DNA of 17,721 nt from UBA9647 sp049522195. Its GTDB lineage: Bacteria > Bacteroidota > Ignavibacteria > UBA10030. Below are positions 1 through 6,627 of this stretch, in pieces (the first letter of the stretch is position 1; every line of letters begins with the position of its first letter). A program made the translations under genes and the position numbers. The stretch spans positions 1-17,721 of the forward strand of contig JBEKOB010000081.1 in assembly GCA_049522195.1 (NCBI GenBank), in the 5' to 3' direction. Under the pieces are notes generated by a model that searched no databases, was not told the DNA's origin, and worked only from the letters and a program-made list of their open reading frames with translations.

Positions 1-2
1 GC

Positions 3-656
3 TCGACAGGACAAACTCTTTACACGCCACCACCTGCGCAAACCATCGCTCGCCTGATCGGTAACTGGGAGAACTACGCCAACGATCCGTCCGAGTCGAT
101 TGATCCTTTGATGAAGTGTGCGATTGCGCACTACCAGTTTGAAGCAATCCACCCCTTCCTCGATGGGAATGGTCGGGTAGGAAGAATCATGATGGTGCTC
201 TCTATTATTCAGCAGAAGCTTCTCACGTATCCTATTCTCTACGTCAGCGGTTATATCAACAAACACCGCTCAGAATACTACAAATTACTGCGGGAGGTCA
301 GTACTAAAGAGAACTGGGCCGAGTTTATCGGCTTCATGCTCAAGGGATTCCACCTGCAAGCGCGCGAAACTAAAGAAGTTCTCCTGAAGATTGTGAATCT
401 GCTGGAGAAGACCAAGGACCAGATACACAAGGATCACAAGAAAATCTATTCAGCCGATCTCGTAGAAGCGCTCTTTGAATTCCCCATCATTACCCCGGTC
501 AACCTCGGCAAACGACTGGAAGTGAACTATCGTACAGCCAGTCGCTACCTCGCTCAACTTGCCCGAGGCAAGGTACTGAGGGAGAGTTATGTAGGCAAGT
601 ATCACCTGTACATCAACAAGCCACTCCTTACTCTCTTGAAGGAAAATCAGCATTGA
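3..656 (+). CDS. Fic-domain protein, 5' end outside the window
   Basis: 217 residues are visible and the frame is open from base 3, so the N-terminus lies off the left edge. The Fic signature HPFLDGNGRVGR is intact (HPFx[D/E]GNGRxxR), preceded by a typical TPPP...W.NY stretch and AIAHYQFEAIHPF. Fic enzymes usually transfer AMP from ATP to a hydroxyl on a target protein; the motif His is the catalytic base. The last ~70 residues (from about SADLVEALFEF) look like a winged helix: ITPVNLGKRLEVNYRTASRY resembles a helix-turn-helix. This fits the common Fic proteins with a C-terminal winged helix, which may be self-regulating or DNA-binding. Whether an N-terminal inhibitory helix is present cannot be seen. 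Neighbours give no partner antitoxin downstream. Confidence 0.9.
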   Translation, partial: STGQTLYTPPPAQTIARLIGNWENYANDPSESIDPLMKCAIAHYQFEAIHPFLDGNGRVGRIMMVLSIIQQKLLTYPILYVSGYINKHRSEYYKLLREVSTKENWAEFIGFMLKGFHLQARETKEVLLKIVNLLEKTKDQIHKDHKKIYSADLVEALFEFPIITPVNLGKRLEVNYRTASRYLAQLARGKVLRESYVGKYHLYINKPLLTLLKENQH

Positions 657-869
657 TCGGAGAGGAAGAGCGGAGTCGCGTGTGAGCGTCGACGGATCTA
701 TGCAAGGCTTTCCAAAGCGGGCGAATAAGCCAAATTGAGAATTTGCCTATTTTAGTTTATGACCATATAGTACAATAAGAGAATCCGAGTTTTCCTCGAG
801 TAATTTCGCCATAGAATTGATCTGACTTCACCCGGCGGGGTAAAGTGCTACGAAAAAGTGGGGGTATAT

Positions 870-946
870 TCCTGAGCGCGTCCACGTTGTAACCTTGAAG
901 ATCCGGTCGACATCACCGAAAATTCAATGTATGGACGTGCTCAGGA
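870..946. repeat. Inverted repeat, 15-bp arms, 47-nt loop
   Basis: Bases 870-884 (TCCTGAGCGCGTCCA) can pair with 932-946 (TGGACGTGCTCAGGA) over 15 bp, with one G-T wobble. The enclosed 47 nt contains a further weak stem around CGGT/ACCG. There is no T-run, so it is not an obvious terminator. No gene starts immediately after it. Confidence 0.6.
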
Positions 947-972
947 GGCTTAATGATGTGCCCGCCCAACTG

Positions 973-1014
973 GTTGACGACTTGAAGACCTGTTATAGCC
1001 TTGAAGTTGTCAAC
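973..1014. repeat. Imperfect inverted repeat, 15-bp arms
   Basis: GTTGACGACTTGAAG (973-987) and CTTGAAGTTGTCAAC (1000-1014) are complementary at 13 of 15 positions, with one wobble, around a 12-nt loop. The right arm itself lies in a local palindrome, AAGTTGTCAACTT. It follows directly after the dyad at 870-946. Confidence 0.5.
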
Positions 1015-1104
1015 TTCCGATGCTGCTGCCATTGGCGTGGGGTGGTAGGATTCGACGTGTTAGGACTGATGGCATCAATTTCTTGCGGTAGAAGTCAACC
1101 ATAT

Positions 1105-1125
1105 AATGGCTGATATTCAGCCATT
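1105..1125. repeat. Perfect inverted repeat, 9-bp arms, 3-nt loop
   Basis: AATGGCTGA, TAT, TCAGCCATT form a perfect short hairpin or operator-like dyad. No T-run follows and no gene is near enough to assign it to. Confidence 0.55.
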
Positions 1126-1325
1126 GAATGGATGATTCGCGACCCAGGAACGGTGGGAGTTTAGCATCACCCGAGAAACCTCTGTCGAAGAGCTCACCAA
1201 AGGCCTTCCCACATCTTATTCACTGCGTCAGAACTATCCAAAACCCCTTAGTTCTACAACTTGGGATTACAGATCCCGGCTAGAGGTCTTGGGATTACTT
1301 ATTTCTCTAGTCGAAAATGACGATT

Positions 1326-1354
1326 ATTGCATATCGCAATTTGCGATATGCAAT
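1326..1354. promoter_or_regulatory. Perfect 29-bp palindrome, operator-like
   Basis: The arms ATTGCATATCGCAA and TTGCGATATGCAAT are perfect reverse complements around a single T. The A/T-rich ends and one-base centre suggest a protein binding site more than a terminator. It lies 257 bp before the ATPase start at 1611. No regulator gene that could bind it is seen next to it. It may be left over from a lost gene. Confidence 0.45.
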
Positions 1355-1535
1355 GCTTGAAAATATGGCCCATGCGAAAACTTTTCGGATCCAGACCACA
1401 GGATCTACATGCCTTTCTGAAACCACAGTCTTAGACATGACCGATTGTTCTCACTTCTTCGGGATCAAGGAGCCAATGCTTTAATGTAGGAGTGCACTAG
1501 CATTCGCCCCCGCGCAGGAGGCTGGTAAATCGCCC

Positions 1536-1564
1536 TTGACATTCTCAGTCTGGGTAGCTAATTT
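1536..1564 (+). promoter_or_regulatory. Candidate sigma70-type promoter of the ATPase gene
   Basis: A perfect -35 box TTGACA (1536-1541) is followed after 17 bp by TAATTT (1559-1564), a weak -10 that forms the left end of the palindrome at 1559-1588. A transcript from here would begin near 1571 and carry most of the dyads in a ~40-nt leader before the ATG at 1611. The -10 matches consensus at only 3 of 6 positions. Confidence 0.4.
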
Positions 1565-1605
1565 TACTCAATGCATTGAGTAAAATTACTCAATACTATG
1601 AGTAA
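1559..1605. promoter_or_regulatory. Perfect 30-bp palindrome plus overlapping second dyad, operator-like
   Basis: Bases 1559-1588 are a perfect palindrome (half: TAATTTTACTCAATG). Its right end overlaps a second dyad, TTACTCA-6-TGAGTAA, at 1586-1605. Together they give four TACTCA-type half-sites in 47 bp, ending 5 bp before the ATG at 1611. The position over the -10 box and leader suggests autoregulation or repression of the ATPase gene. Confidence 0.55.
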
Positions 1606-1610
1606 ACCAT

Positions 1611-2807
1611 ATGACCTCATTTCGCCGCCAATCTTACACCGTTGTCTCCAAAAGGCTCCGGGAACCACGACGCTTCATTCAAGTCCTGGCCGGTCCACGT
1701 CAATCGGGGAAAACCACACTCGCTCTTCAAATCTTGCGAGGGCTGAAACAGTCCAGCCATTATGTCACCGCGGATGAACCGGTACTCAAAGGAACATCGT
1801 GGATCGACCAGCAATGGGAAGTGGCCCGCAGTAGGGCTGTGAAGAGCGCCGGACGAGGAGCCATCCTCGTGCTCGACGAGATTCAAAAAATACCCGGTTG
1901 GTCGGAAACCATCAAACGCCTTTGGGACGCTGACTCCCGAAGCGGCGTTCCGCTGAAACTGATTCTCCTCGGGTCGTCCCCACTTCTCGTTCAGCAAGGA
2001 TTGACCGAGAGCCTTGCGGGAAGGTTTGAGGTCGTTCCGATTGGGCACTGGTCCTTCCCAGAAATGCGCGACGCATTTGGATGGAATCTAGAACAGTACA
2101 TTTACTTTGGCGGCTACCCAGGTTCGGCGGCATTAATCAAAGACCTCGATCGCTGGAGGCAGTATGTCCTTCATTCGCTGATCGAAACGACGATTTCCCG
2201 AGATATTCTACTGATGACTCGAGTGGACAAGCCTGCTTTGCTCAGGCAACTCTTTCAGCTTGGGTGTGCTTATTCAGGCCAGGTTGTCTCGTATCAGAAG
2301 CTTGTCGGACAACTGCAGGATGCAGGAAATACCACTACGCTCGCGCACTATCTTGACCTTCTGCGCGGGGCGGGAATGATCGCTGGGCTCCAGAAATATT
2401 CCGGCAAGGTGCTGCGTCGCCGGGGATCGAGTCCGAAGCTGATTGTGCTCAATACCGCCCTCCTCTCCGTTCAATCCGACCTCTCGCTCAGCGAAGCACG
2501 GCAACGGCCTGACGAGTGGGGAAGACTTGTCGAATCTGCGGTCGGTGCTCACCTCGTCAATGCCACCGTTGGATCGTCGATCGGCGTGTTCTATTGGCGT
2601 GAATCCTCAGAGGAAGTGGACTACATCCTGCAGAAAGGCAAGTCGGTAGTTGCTATCGAGGTAAAGTCCGGTCGTCGTCGCGAGAGCCCCAGCGGAATGA
2701 ACAAATTCACCGAGCGTTTTCGACCTGAGCGGACACTTCTCATAGGAACCGACGGATTGGCTGTGGAGAGATTTCTCGAGTCGTCGCCATCTTCATGGTT
2801 CGAGTGA
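1611..2807 (+). CDS. DUF4143-type AAA ATPase (ATP-binding protein)
   Basis: 398 residues, full length for the AAA_14/DUF4143 family. The N-terminal ATPase shows Walker A GPRQSGKTT (residues 28-36), Walker B LVLDE (86-90) and a sensor-like LILLGSSPLL (~118-127). The middle part carries the DUF4143 region with helical segments around TTTLAHYLDLLRGAGMI. The C-terminus has EVDY (335-338) and EVKSGR (350-355), the conserved acidic and Lys residues of a PD-(D/E)XK-like nuclease fold. The cellular role of this widespread family is poorly known; members are common in accessory regions of Bacteroidota and Archaea. The ATG at 1611 is chosen because MTSFRRQSYTVVSKRL matches the usual start of the family; no clear Shine-Dalgarno is seen because the palindrome occupies that space. 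The gene stands alone, behind its own promoter. Confidence 0.88.
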   Translation: MTSFRRQSYTVVSKRLREPRRFIQVLAGPRQSGKTTLALQILRGLKQSSHYVTADEPVLKGTSWIDQQWEVARSRAVKSAGRGAILVLDEIQKIPGWSETIKRLWDADSRSGVPLKLILLGSSPLLVQQGLTESLAGRFEVVPIGHWSFPEMRDAFGWNLEQYIYFGGYPGSAALIKDLDRWRQYVLHSLIETTISRDILLMTRVDKPALLRQLFQLGCAYSGQVVSYQKLVGQLQDAGNTTTLAHYLDLLRGAGMIAGLQKYSGKVLRRRGSSPKLIVLNTALLSVQSDLSLSEARQRPDEWGRLVESAVGAHLVNATVGSSIGVFYWRESSEEVDYILQKGKSVVAIEVKSGRRRESPSGMNKFTERFRPERTLLIGTDGLAVERFLESSPSSWFE

Positions 2808-2936
2808 ATTCTCGCCCAGTTCTGCGTGAGATTACGCCGCCTTCATGCTATTCCGCGTGCAACATCAGAGAATCGAAAACTCCTTCTTTTGAACCAGGTC
2901 GTAGTCAGGTAGTGATAGGAGCAAAGCCTGCAAGGT

Positions 2937-3782
2937 GTGTACATCACAAAATATCAGAAAACATACATGAGAGAATCTGAAATCAACCGCTTGAACGACA
3001 TCATCGAGAGAATGTCGGACGAAGAACTCGCGGCCAAGTTGCTTAAGCTCACGCGGGTGGCTGATAATCCTCGCCATCGAGATTATGTCAGCTATCATCT
3101 CATCAAGGATGAATATGATAAGCGGAAGTGGATCAGGGGTTTGGGAGGCGAATACGTACCCAAATCAGACAGACAGAAAAAACTGGAAAAACAGATCAAG
3201 AAAATGCACTGGCTTTTGTACTGGCACGACAATGCTACGCGCAACGCCGCTGTGCTGCCGAGGGAGGAATTGGTCGAGATTAATGGGCTGGAGCATCTAA
3301 GATTGGTGACATCAGAGAGCTCGAGAAAGATGCCGCAAGACGGTCGGGATCAGTTTGTTCGCGATGGTGTCACGGCAAATCGCAGTCGAATACTGGATGA
3401 TATCGAGCGATTGAGACGCGAACTGCGCTTCGTGATCTCCAGGGAGCATCGAGAGCGCGAAGCACGAATGCAGGTGCCGAAGACTCGACGGTCGAAAACG
3501 CCGGCATACAAGAGGAGATCGAGGAAGCGGTTCAGACCAGAAGAGATAGCCTATTACGTACCGCTATGGACAAAAGGCGTGCAGGAGATTCTCGATAGCC
3601 ATCTCCGCATGAAAGTAGAAGAGGCGATTAAGAAATACGCCTCAACAACAAAAAAGGTCTTTGGTGAGCCGTTCTCCTGGGCAACGATCCGAAATCGCAT
3701 CTACGAGCCGGGATTTGCGTTTAGAAGAAAGAGGCGCACACAACTATCGGAGACAATCAACAGAGAAAATCTTCCGCCGTAG
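2937..3782 (+). CDS. Uncharacterised basic protein
   Basis: I do not recognise this protein (281 residues from GTG 2937, or 271 from ATG 2967). Neither start has a good ribosome binding site; 2967 gives the more natural N-terminus MRESEINRLNDIIERM. The first half is helical and charged (MSDEELAAKLLKLTR; DRQKKLEKQIKKMHWLLYWH). The middle to C-terminal part is strongly basic, with Lys/Arg-rich stretches at about residues 175-210 and near the end (FAFRRKRRTQ), which suggests nucleic-acid binding. It ends 30 bp before a strong terminator (3813-3850), so it is probably transcribed separately from the next genes. No transmembrane segment or signal peptide is visible. Confidence 0.6.
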   Translation: MYITKYQKTYMRESEINRLNDIIERMSDEELAAKLLKLTRVADNPRHRDYVSYHLIKDEYDKRKWIRGLGGEYVPKSDRQKKLEKQIKKMHWLLYWHDNATRNAAVLPREELVEINGLEHLRLVTSESSRKMPQDGRDQFVRDGVTANRSRILDDIERLRRELRFVISREHREREARMQVPKTRRSKTPAYKRRSRKRFRPEEIAYYVPLWTKGVQEILDSHLRMKVEEAIKKYASTTKKVFGEPFSWATIRNRIYEPGFAFRRKRRTQLSETINRENLPP

Positions 3783-3812
3783 TCTATCTTAAGGTATGGA
3801 GCGCCTACATTG

Positions 3813-3850
3813 AACCCCAGAGGGCAAGAGCATCGTCCCTCTGGGGTTTT
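3813..3850 (+). terminator. Rho-independent terminator
   Basis: A perfect 12-bp stem (AACCCCAGAGGG at 3813-3824 with CCCTCTGGGGTT at 3837-3848) with a 12-nt loop runs into TTTTCTCGTTT. It lies directly after the uncharacterised gene ending at 3782. It is the clearest terminator in the window. Confidence 0.9.
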
Positions 3851-3942
3851 CTCGTTTCTAAGAAGGAGCGCACGACGGCGATGCCACGGAGACCTTCACT
3901 AACCGCAAGAGTATATCCAGTTATCATTCGAAGGAGTTTACT

Positions 3943-4302
3943 ATGGATCAATTATACGCACCACCCCCACCGCAAGACCGCAAGCCGAAACGCAAACCTA
4001 AATCGATTTTCGAAGACGACAAACTTCTCATCGAGAAGGCGCGCGCATACCTACAGCTACACCAAAATTGGCAAAACTGCAGCGCATCTGGAGAGGACAA
4101 GCGTTTCCTGTTCGCATCTGACGTAGCCCAGAAGCTCAAGATCAGCGAGGCGGACGCCGAGGAAATGATGGTGTTCGCGCTCAGCCCGGAGTTCGGAGAG
4201 TTCGAGGCAGACTACATTCGCAACACCACGCACATCTCAATAGACTTTAACGGTAACGAAATCCAAAGACCCGACGACCCGTTCGGGTTTGGAGAGTTTT
4301 GA
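3943..4302 (+). CDS. Small uncharacterised acidic protein
   Basis: 119 residues. The ATG at 3943 is set by AAGGAG at 3931-3936 with a 6-nt gap. The N-terminus is proline- and lysine-rich (PPPPQDRKPKRKPKS) and probably flexible; the rest is acidic. The middle, FLFASDVAQKLKISEADAEEMMVFAL, resembles a small winged-helix or helix-turn-helix segment, but I cannot assign a family. It ends GNEIQRPDDPFGFGEF, a tail with alternating acidic and aromatic residues. It lies between the terminator at 3813-3850 and another small gene, and is probably transcribed with that gene. Confidence 0.6.
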   Translation: MDQLYAPPPPQDRKPKRKPKSIFEDDKLLIEKARAYLQLHQNWQNCSASGEDKRFLFASDVAQKLKISEADAEEMMVFALSPEFGEFEADYIRNTTHISIDFNGNEIQRPDDPFGFGEF

Positions 4303-4381
4303 CAATATGCTCGTGAGAATCCGGCTCGGGCGAATGAGGTCGTCCGCCTGGACTCTCGCGAAACAAAAAACACGAACAAAG

Positions 4382-4392
4382 AAAGGAGGTGA
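4382..4392 (+). promoter_or_regulatory. Near-perfect Shine-Dalgarno deciding the start at 4398
   Basis: AAAGGAGGTGA is complementary to the full anti-Shine-Dalgarno end of 16S rRNA and lies 5 nt before the ATG at 4398. It rules against the in-frame GTG at 4389, which is inside this site. Confidence 0.85.
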
Positions 4393-4397
4393 TACTA

Positions 4398-4661
4398 ATG
4401 AAGGAGAAACCGAATGGTAATGATCCATTCATGGCGCACCTTGAGCGGGCTCAGAGCCTTGTCAAGCATTCTGGTACGTTTCTCCAGTTGCTTGAGCAGA
4501 CTGGTGCGGACCGATCCCGGATCCCAACAAACGCCGAGTTAGCGCGAGCCTTTTGTATGAACCTGGAGACAAAGGAGCTTGAAGTCAGCGTCTTTTTTGA
4601 GCTTATGGAAATTATGCTGGAATCCATCTGGAGGCGTTCGTCGGCCAATTTGTGGCATTGA
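4398..4661 (+). CDS. Small uncharacterised helical protein
   Basis: 87 residues from the ATG at 4398. It appears mostly helical: HLERAQSLVKHSGTFLQLLEQ, then PTNAELARAFCMNLETKELEV and FFELMEIMLESIWRR. No signal peptide or catalytic motif is visible. The segment TNAELARAFCMNLETKEL could be a small helix-turn-helix, but this is weak. The strong ribosome binding site suggests high expression. A stem-loop follows the stop codon at 4672-4713. Confidence 0.6.
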   Translation: MKEKPNGNDPFMAHLERAQSLVKHSGTFLQLLEQTGADRSRIPTNAELARAFCMNLETKELEVSVFFELMEIMLESIWRRSSANLWH

Positions 4662-4671
4662 ACCGACGATC

Positions 4672-4713
4672 GATGGCTCTCCGCCGAACCGAACTCACGA
4701 GGCGGAGAGCATC
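4672..4713 (+). other. Strong stem-loop between genes, no T-tract
   Basis: GCTCTCCGCC (4676-4685) pairs perfectly with GGCGGAGAGC (4701-4710) around a 15-nt loop; GAT/ATC (4672-4674 / 4711-4713) adds three pairs past one bulged G. The sequence after it, TCTATAGTCAG, is not a U-tract, so simple intrinsic termination is unlikely. It could protect the upstream mRNA end or lower read-through into the gene at 4780. Confidence 0.6.
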
Positions 4714-4779
4714 TCTATAGTCAGGTGCTTATTAAGCAGACTAACGTGATAAAACATTCGATAACAAGGGGAGAACAAT

Positions 4780-5661
4780 ATGGTAGAAAATCAAACTAGT
4801 GATGCTCAAAAGCGCGGCGGACCGAGAACGAAAGCCGGAAAGGAACGCTCCAAAGTCAACGCCCTACGCCATGGCGGCTACTCAAAATCAATTGCCTCCC
4901 GTTCGGGTCCGCTCCGTGAGAAAGCTGCACTGAGTCGCAAATTCTACGAGTCGCTTGAGAGGGAGTTCAAGCCGGAAGACACCGCGGAGACGAATTGCAT
5001 CAGCTCGATGGCTGACGCTCTCTCTCGCAAAGCGAGCGTACTTCGCTGGGAGGATGTGCGCATCAGGGAGGAGATCGGCAAGGCCTCGGCGCCTTACAAG
5101 AAACGTGAACGAAACCTAAAAGATCACCGTAAGCATTTAATGCAGCTCAAAGACGAACTCGCCCGATTGGAGTCAGAAAAGGAGACAGGCTTGATCTGGG
5201 ATTCTGACAGGTCATTGCGAAATGAGTTGCTCACGGTGGTTCTCAAGCAAAACAAATCAAGGTATGTTGCGTGGTCATTTCAAAATCTCACTACGGCGGA
5301 GGAGCGGAAGAAGTATTTCTTCCAGATGATTCAATGGAGTGAGCAGGCTCTTGGGGATTATCTGAGGAAAGTTCTGCCAGAGTACATCGAACTGATCGCG
5401 CGATGGGAACACGATTTGGTCAACAAAATGATCGACATTAAACGCACCGGTGAGCGGCATCTGGTGATCGAGAAGGGATCCTTCCTGCCGGCTGACGAGG
5501 TCGACCAGATCATGTCCCTCGTTACCCGATGTGACAGGCAATTTGAGAAGGCAGTCGAGTTCCTGATGAAATATCGGGCAGCAAAGGTCGAGCTGAAGGA
5601 AAGACAGCGTGCTTCAGGCAATCAACTGGAGGAACGCGGTGCGGGCGCTCAACCGGCATGA
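4780..5661 (+). CDS. Uncharacterised coiled-coil protein with N-terminal NALRHG motif
   Basis: 293 residues; the ATG at 4780 follows AAGGGGAG with a 6-nt gap. The N-terminus GGPRTKAGKERSKVNALRHG is a recurrent motif (G-P-x-T-x-x-G-K...NAxxHG) of uncharacterised bacterial proteins and resembles the start of some phage small terminase-like proteins; this is a resemblance only. From about residue 85 it becomes long and helical with a probable coiled coil (KERNLKDHRKHL-type stretch; LKDELARLESEKE). The C-terminus is charged and ends in a low-complexity EERGAGAQPA tail. No signal peptide or membrane segment. It is convergent with the repressor gene (stop to stop 57 bp) with no clear terminator between them. 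Confidence 0.7.
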   Translation: MVENQTSDAQKRGGPRTKAGKERSKVNALRHGGYSKSIASRSGPLREKAALSRKFYESLEREFKPEDTAETNCISSMADALSRKASVLRWEDVRIREEIGKASAPYKKRERNLKDHRKHLMQLKDELARLESEKETGLIWDSDRSLRNELLTVVLKQNKSRYVAWSFQNLTTAEERKKYFFQMIQWSEQALGDYLRKVLPEYIELIARWEHDLVNKMIDIKRTGERHLVIEKGSFLPADEVDQIMSLVTRCDRQFEKAVEFLMKYRAAKVELKERQRASGNQLEERGAGAQPA

Positions 5662-5718
5662 TGAATTATGAAGTAGATCTTCTTGATCAATCGCAGACGA
5701 ATAAGATAGGAGAAAATG

Positions 5719-6381
5719 CTATGCGTGCTTTTTTCTGATGAGAACAACTTTATGAATTGACACAGCCTTCTTTGGTAAGATGAGCGGCTCGATTGAAGGA
5801 TTGATTGACCAGAGACCGACCTTGCCGTCAACGGCACGGAAAATCTTGATCGCCCCCGGTCCGTCATCCCACCGGGCAGCCACCAGATCTCCATCGCTGC
5901 ACTGGGATCTACGAGCTATCAGGACAAGATCGCCCGGGGCAAGCACCGGCTTCATGCTTTCTGCCATCTCTTTGGTGAGCTCCAAGAAGACGTACGCCTT
6001 GGTGGAGAAATCTTCTACGGTCCATGGCTGATAGAGATCCACGGGGTCATCAAAGTCATCCGCGGTTCTTGGCACTTCATCGTAGACGGCAAAGGACTTA
6101 TCCCGCATGACCTGCGGCGTGGAGAGTGACTTGGCAAGATCTTTGTCGGCCTCAAGAGGGGAGCGACCGGTGCCGTACATAACCCATTCTGGGTCTATGC
6201 CTAGGGCGCGCAAACGGGCCTGCAATCGGTTGCCGGGAATTGCTTTGCCGGCGATGTACTGGTGCAGGTTCTCGTAGGAGATCTCGAGCGCTGCGGCGAA
6301 TACCGTTGGCTTGCCACCAAAGCGGGCATGGCAGATGGCGTCTAACCGATGGGCTATGAGGTGCGGATCATGCTTTATCAA
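5719..6381 (-). CDS. CI/LexA-like repressor (HTH + S24 peptidase domain)
   Basis: 220 residues. An N-terminal helix-turn-helix of the XRE type (residues ~8-60; FAAALEISYENLHQYIAGKA) is followed by a linker and a C-terminal S24/LexA-like domain. Catalytic residues are in place: Ser142 in AESMKPVLAPGD and Lys179 in AIKIF. In this family RecA-triggered self-cleavage or a related process relieves repression after DNA damage. The usual Ala-Gly or Cys-Gly cleavage dipeptide is not obvious in the linker, so cleavage is uncertain. The start is a TTG at 6381, supported by GGAG (minus strand, 6391-6394) with a 9-nt gap. It diverges from the operon at 6628 and overlooks the promoter at 6404-6432, the typical place of a prophage or mobile-element master repressor. 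Confidence 0.85.
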   Translation of the reverse strand: MIKHDPHLIAHRLDAICHARFGGKPTVFAAALEISYENLHQYIAGKAIPGNRLQARLRALGIDPEWVMYGTGRSPLEADKDLAKSLSTPQVMRDKSFAVYDEVPRTADDFDDPVDLYQPWTVEDFSTKAYVFLELTKEMAESMKPVLAPGDLVLIARRSQCSDGDLVAARWDDGPGAIKIFRAVDGKVGLWSINPSIEPLILPKKAVSIHKVVLIRKKHA

Positions 6382-6387
6382 ATAATG

Positions 6388-6420
6388 TTACTCCAGATCG
6401 CGCTTGACTAAATAGAGTAA
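6388..6420. promoter_or_regulatory. Candidate operator dyad TTACTC...GAGTAA
   Basis: TTACTC (6388-6393) and GAGTAA (6415-6420) form a dyad that spans the repressor ribosome binding site, the rightward -35 box and part of its spacer. The arms are only 6 bp, so chance is possible. The extended right half ATAGAGTAA (6412-6420) recurs exactly, inverted, as TTACTCTAT at 6621-6629 over the start of the first operon gene. Binding by the repressor is an inference from position. Confidence 0.4.
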
Positions 6421-6432
6421 AGTTATTATATT
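6404..6432 (+). promoter_or_regulatory. Rightward promoter of the recombination operon
   Basis: TTGACT (6404-6409), a 17-bp spacer, and TATATT (6427-6432) are one mismatch each from the sigma70 consensus. Transcription would start near 6439 and leave a leader of about 190 nt before the ATG at 6628. The spacer contains the GAGTAA half-site, so a bound repressor would block it. On the other strand TATAAT at 6430-6425 may serve the repressor gene, but no good -35 is seen for it. Confidence 0.7.
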
Positions 6433-6610
6433 GACTTCCGATGACACAATCGACTGCCCAAATATCTGAAATTTCGAGGTCAATTCCAACTCTGGTCGGG
6501 CCCGGGCTTCTCTGGCTCAAGCCATCGCATGCGGCCGACGGATAGGGGCATGTTCGGGCAGGTAATTTTCGCGGAACGAACTCCCGCTGCGGCGTACCTA
6601 ATCCTCATCA

Positions 6611-6619
6611 AGGAAAGGA
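6611..6619 (+). promoter_or_regulatory. Shine-Dalgarno deciding the start at 6628
   Basis: AGGAAAGGA lies 8 nt before the ATG at 6628. The frame is open further upstream to an ATG at 6529, but that one has no ribosome binding site. Confidence 0.75.
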
Positions 6620-6627
6620 CTTACTCT

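Larger units (their letters stand above)
657..1535. other. Long region without a recognisable gene, rich in inverted repeats
   Basis: I find no convincing gene in these ~880 bases. A 72-codon open frame at 895-1113 has no ribosome binding site and no family resemblance, so I do not call it. A possible promoter, TTGCCT-17-TATAGT, lies at 743-771 but leads to no gene. Four strong dyads follow one another (870-946, 973-1014, 1105-1125, 1326-1354; each listed separately). The region may be decayed mobile DNA, a structured RNA, or a set of binding sites; the sequence alone does not decide. Confidence 0.5.

Noticed and set aside
870..1014. Retron or group II intron RNA
   Set aside because: The paired arms are suggestive, but no reverse transcriptase gene or intron domain V-like sequence is present.
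895..1113. Open frame of 72 codons in the geneless region
   Set aside because: No ribosome binding site, no family resemblance, and it lies across inverted repeats.
2826..2843. GAGATTACGCCG shared between ~2828 and ~11932
   Set aside because: A 12-bp exact match is expected by chance several times in a window of this length; the flanks do not extend it well.
3881..4126. Open frame of 81 codons starting 62 bp before the 3943 gene
   Set aside because: It overlaps the 3943 gene in another frame; the 3943 start has a better-spaced ribosome binding site and a more natural protein composition.
5721..5738. Five-codon frame after AGGAG between the convergent genes
   Set aside because: Too short to support and overlaps the end of the repressor gene on the other strand.
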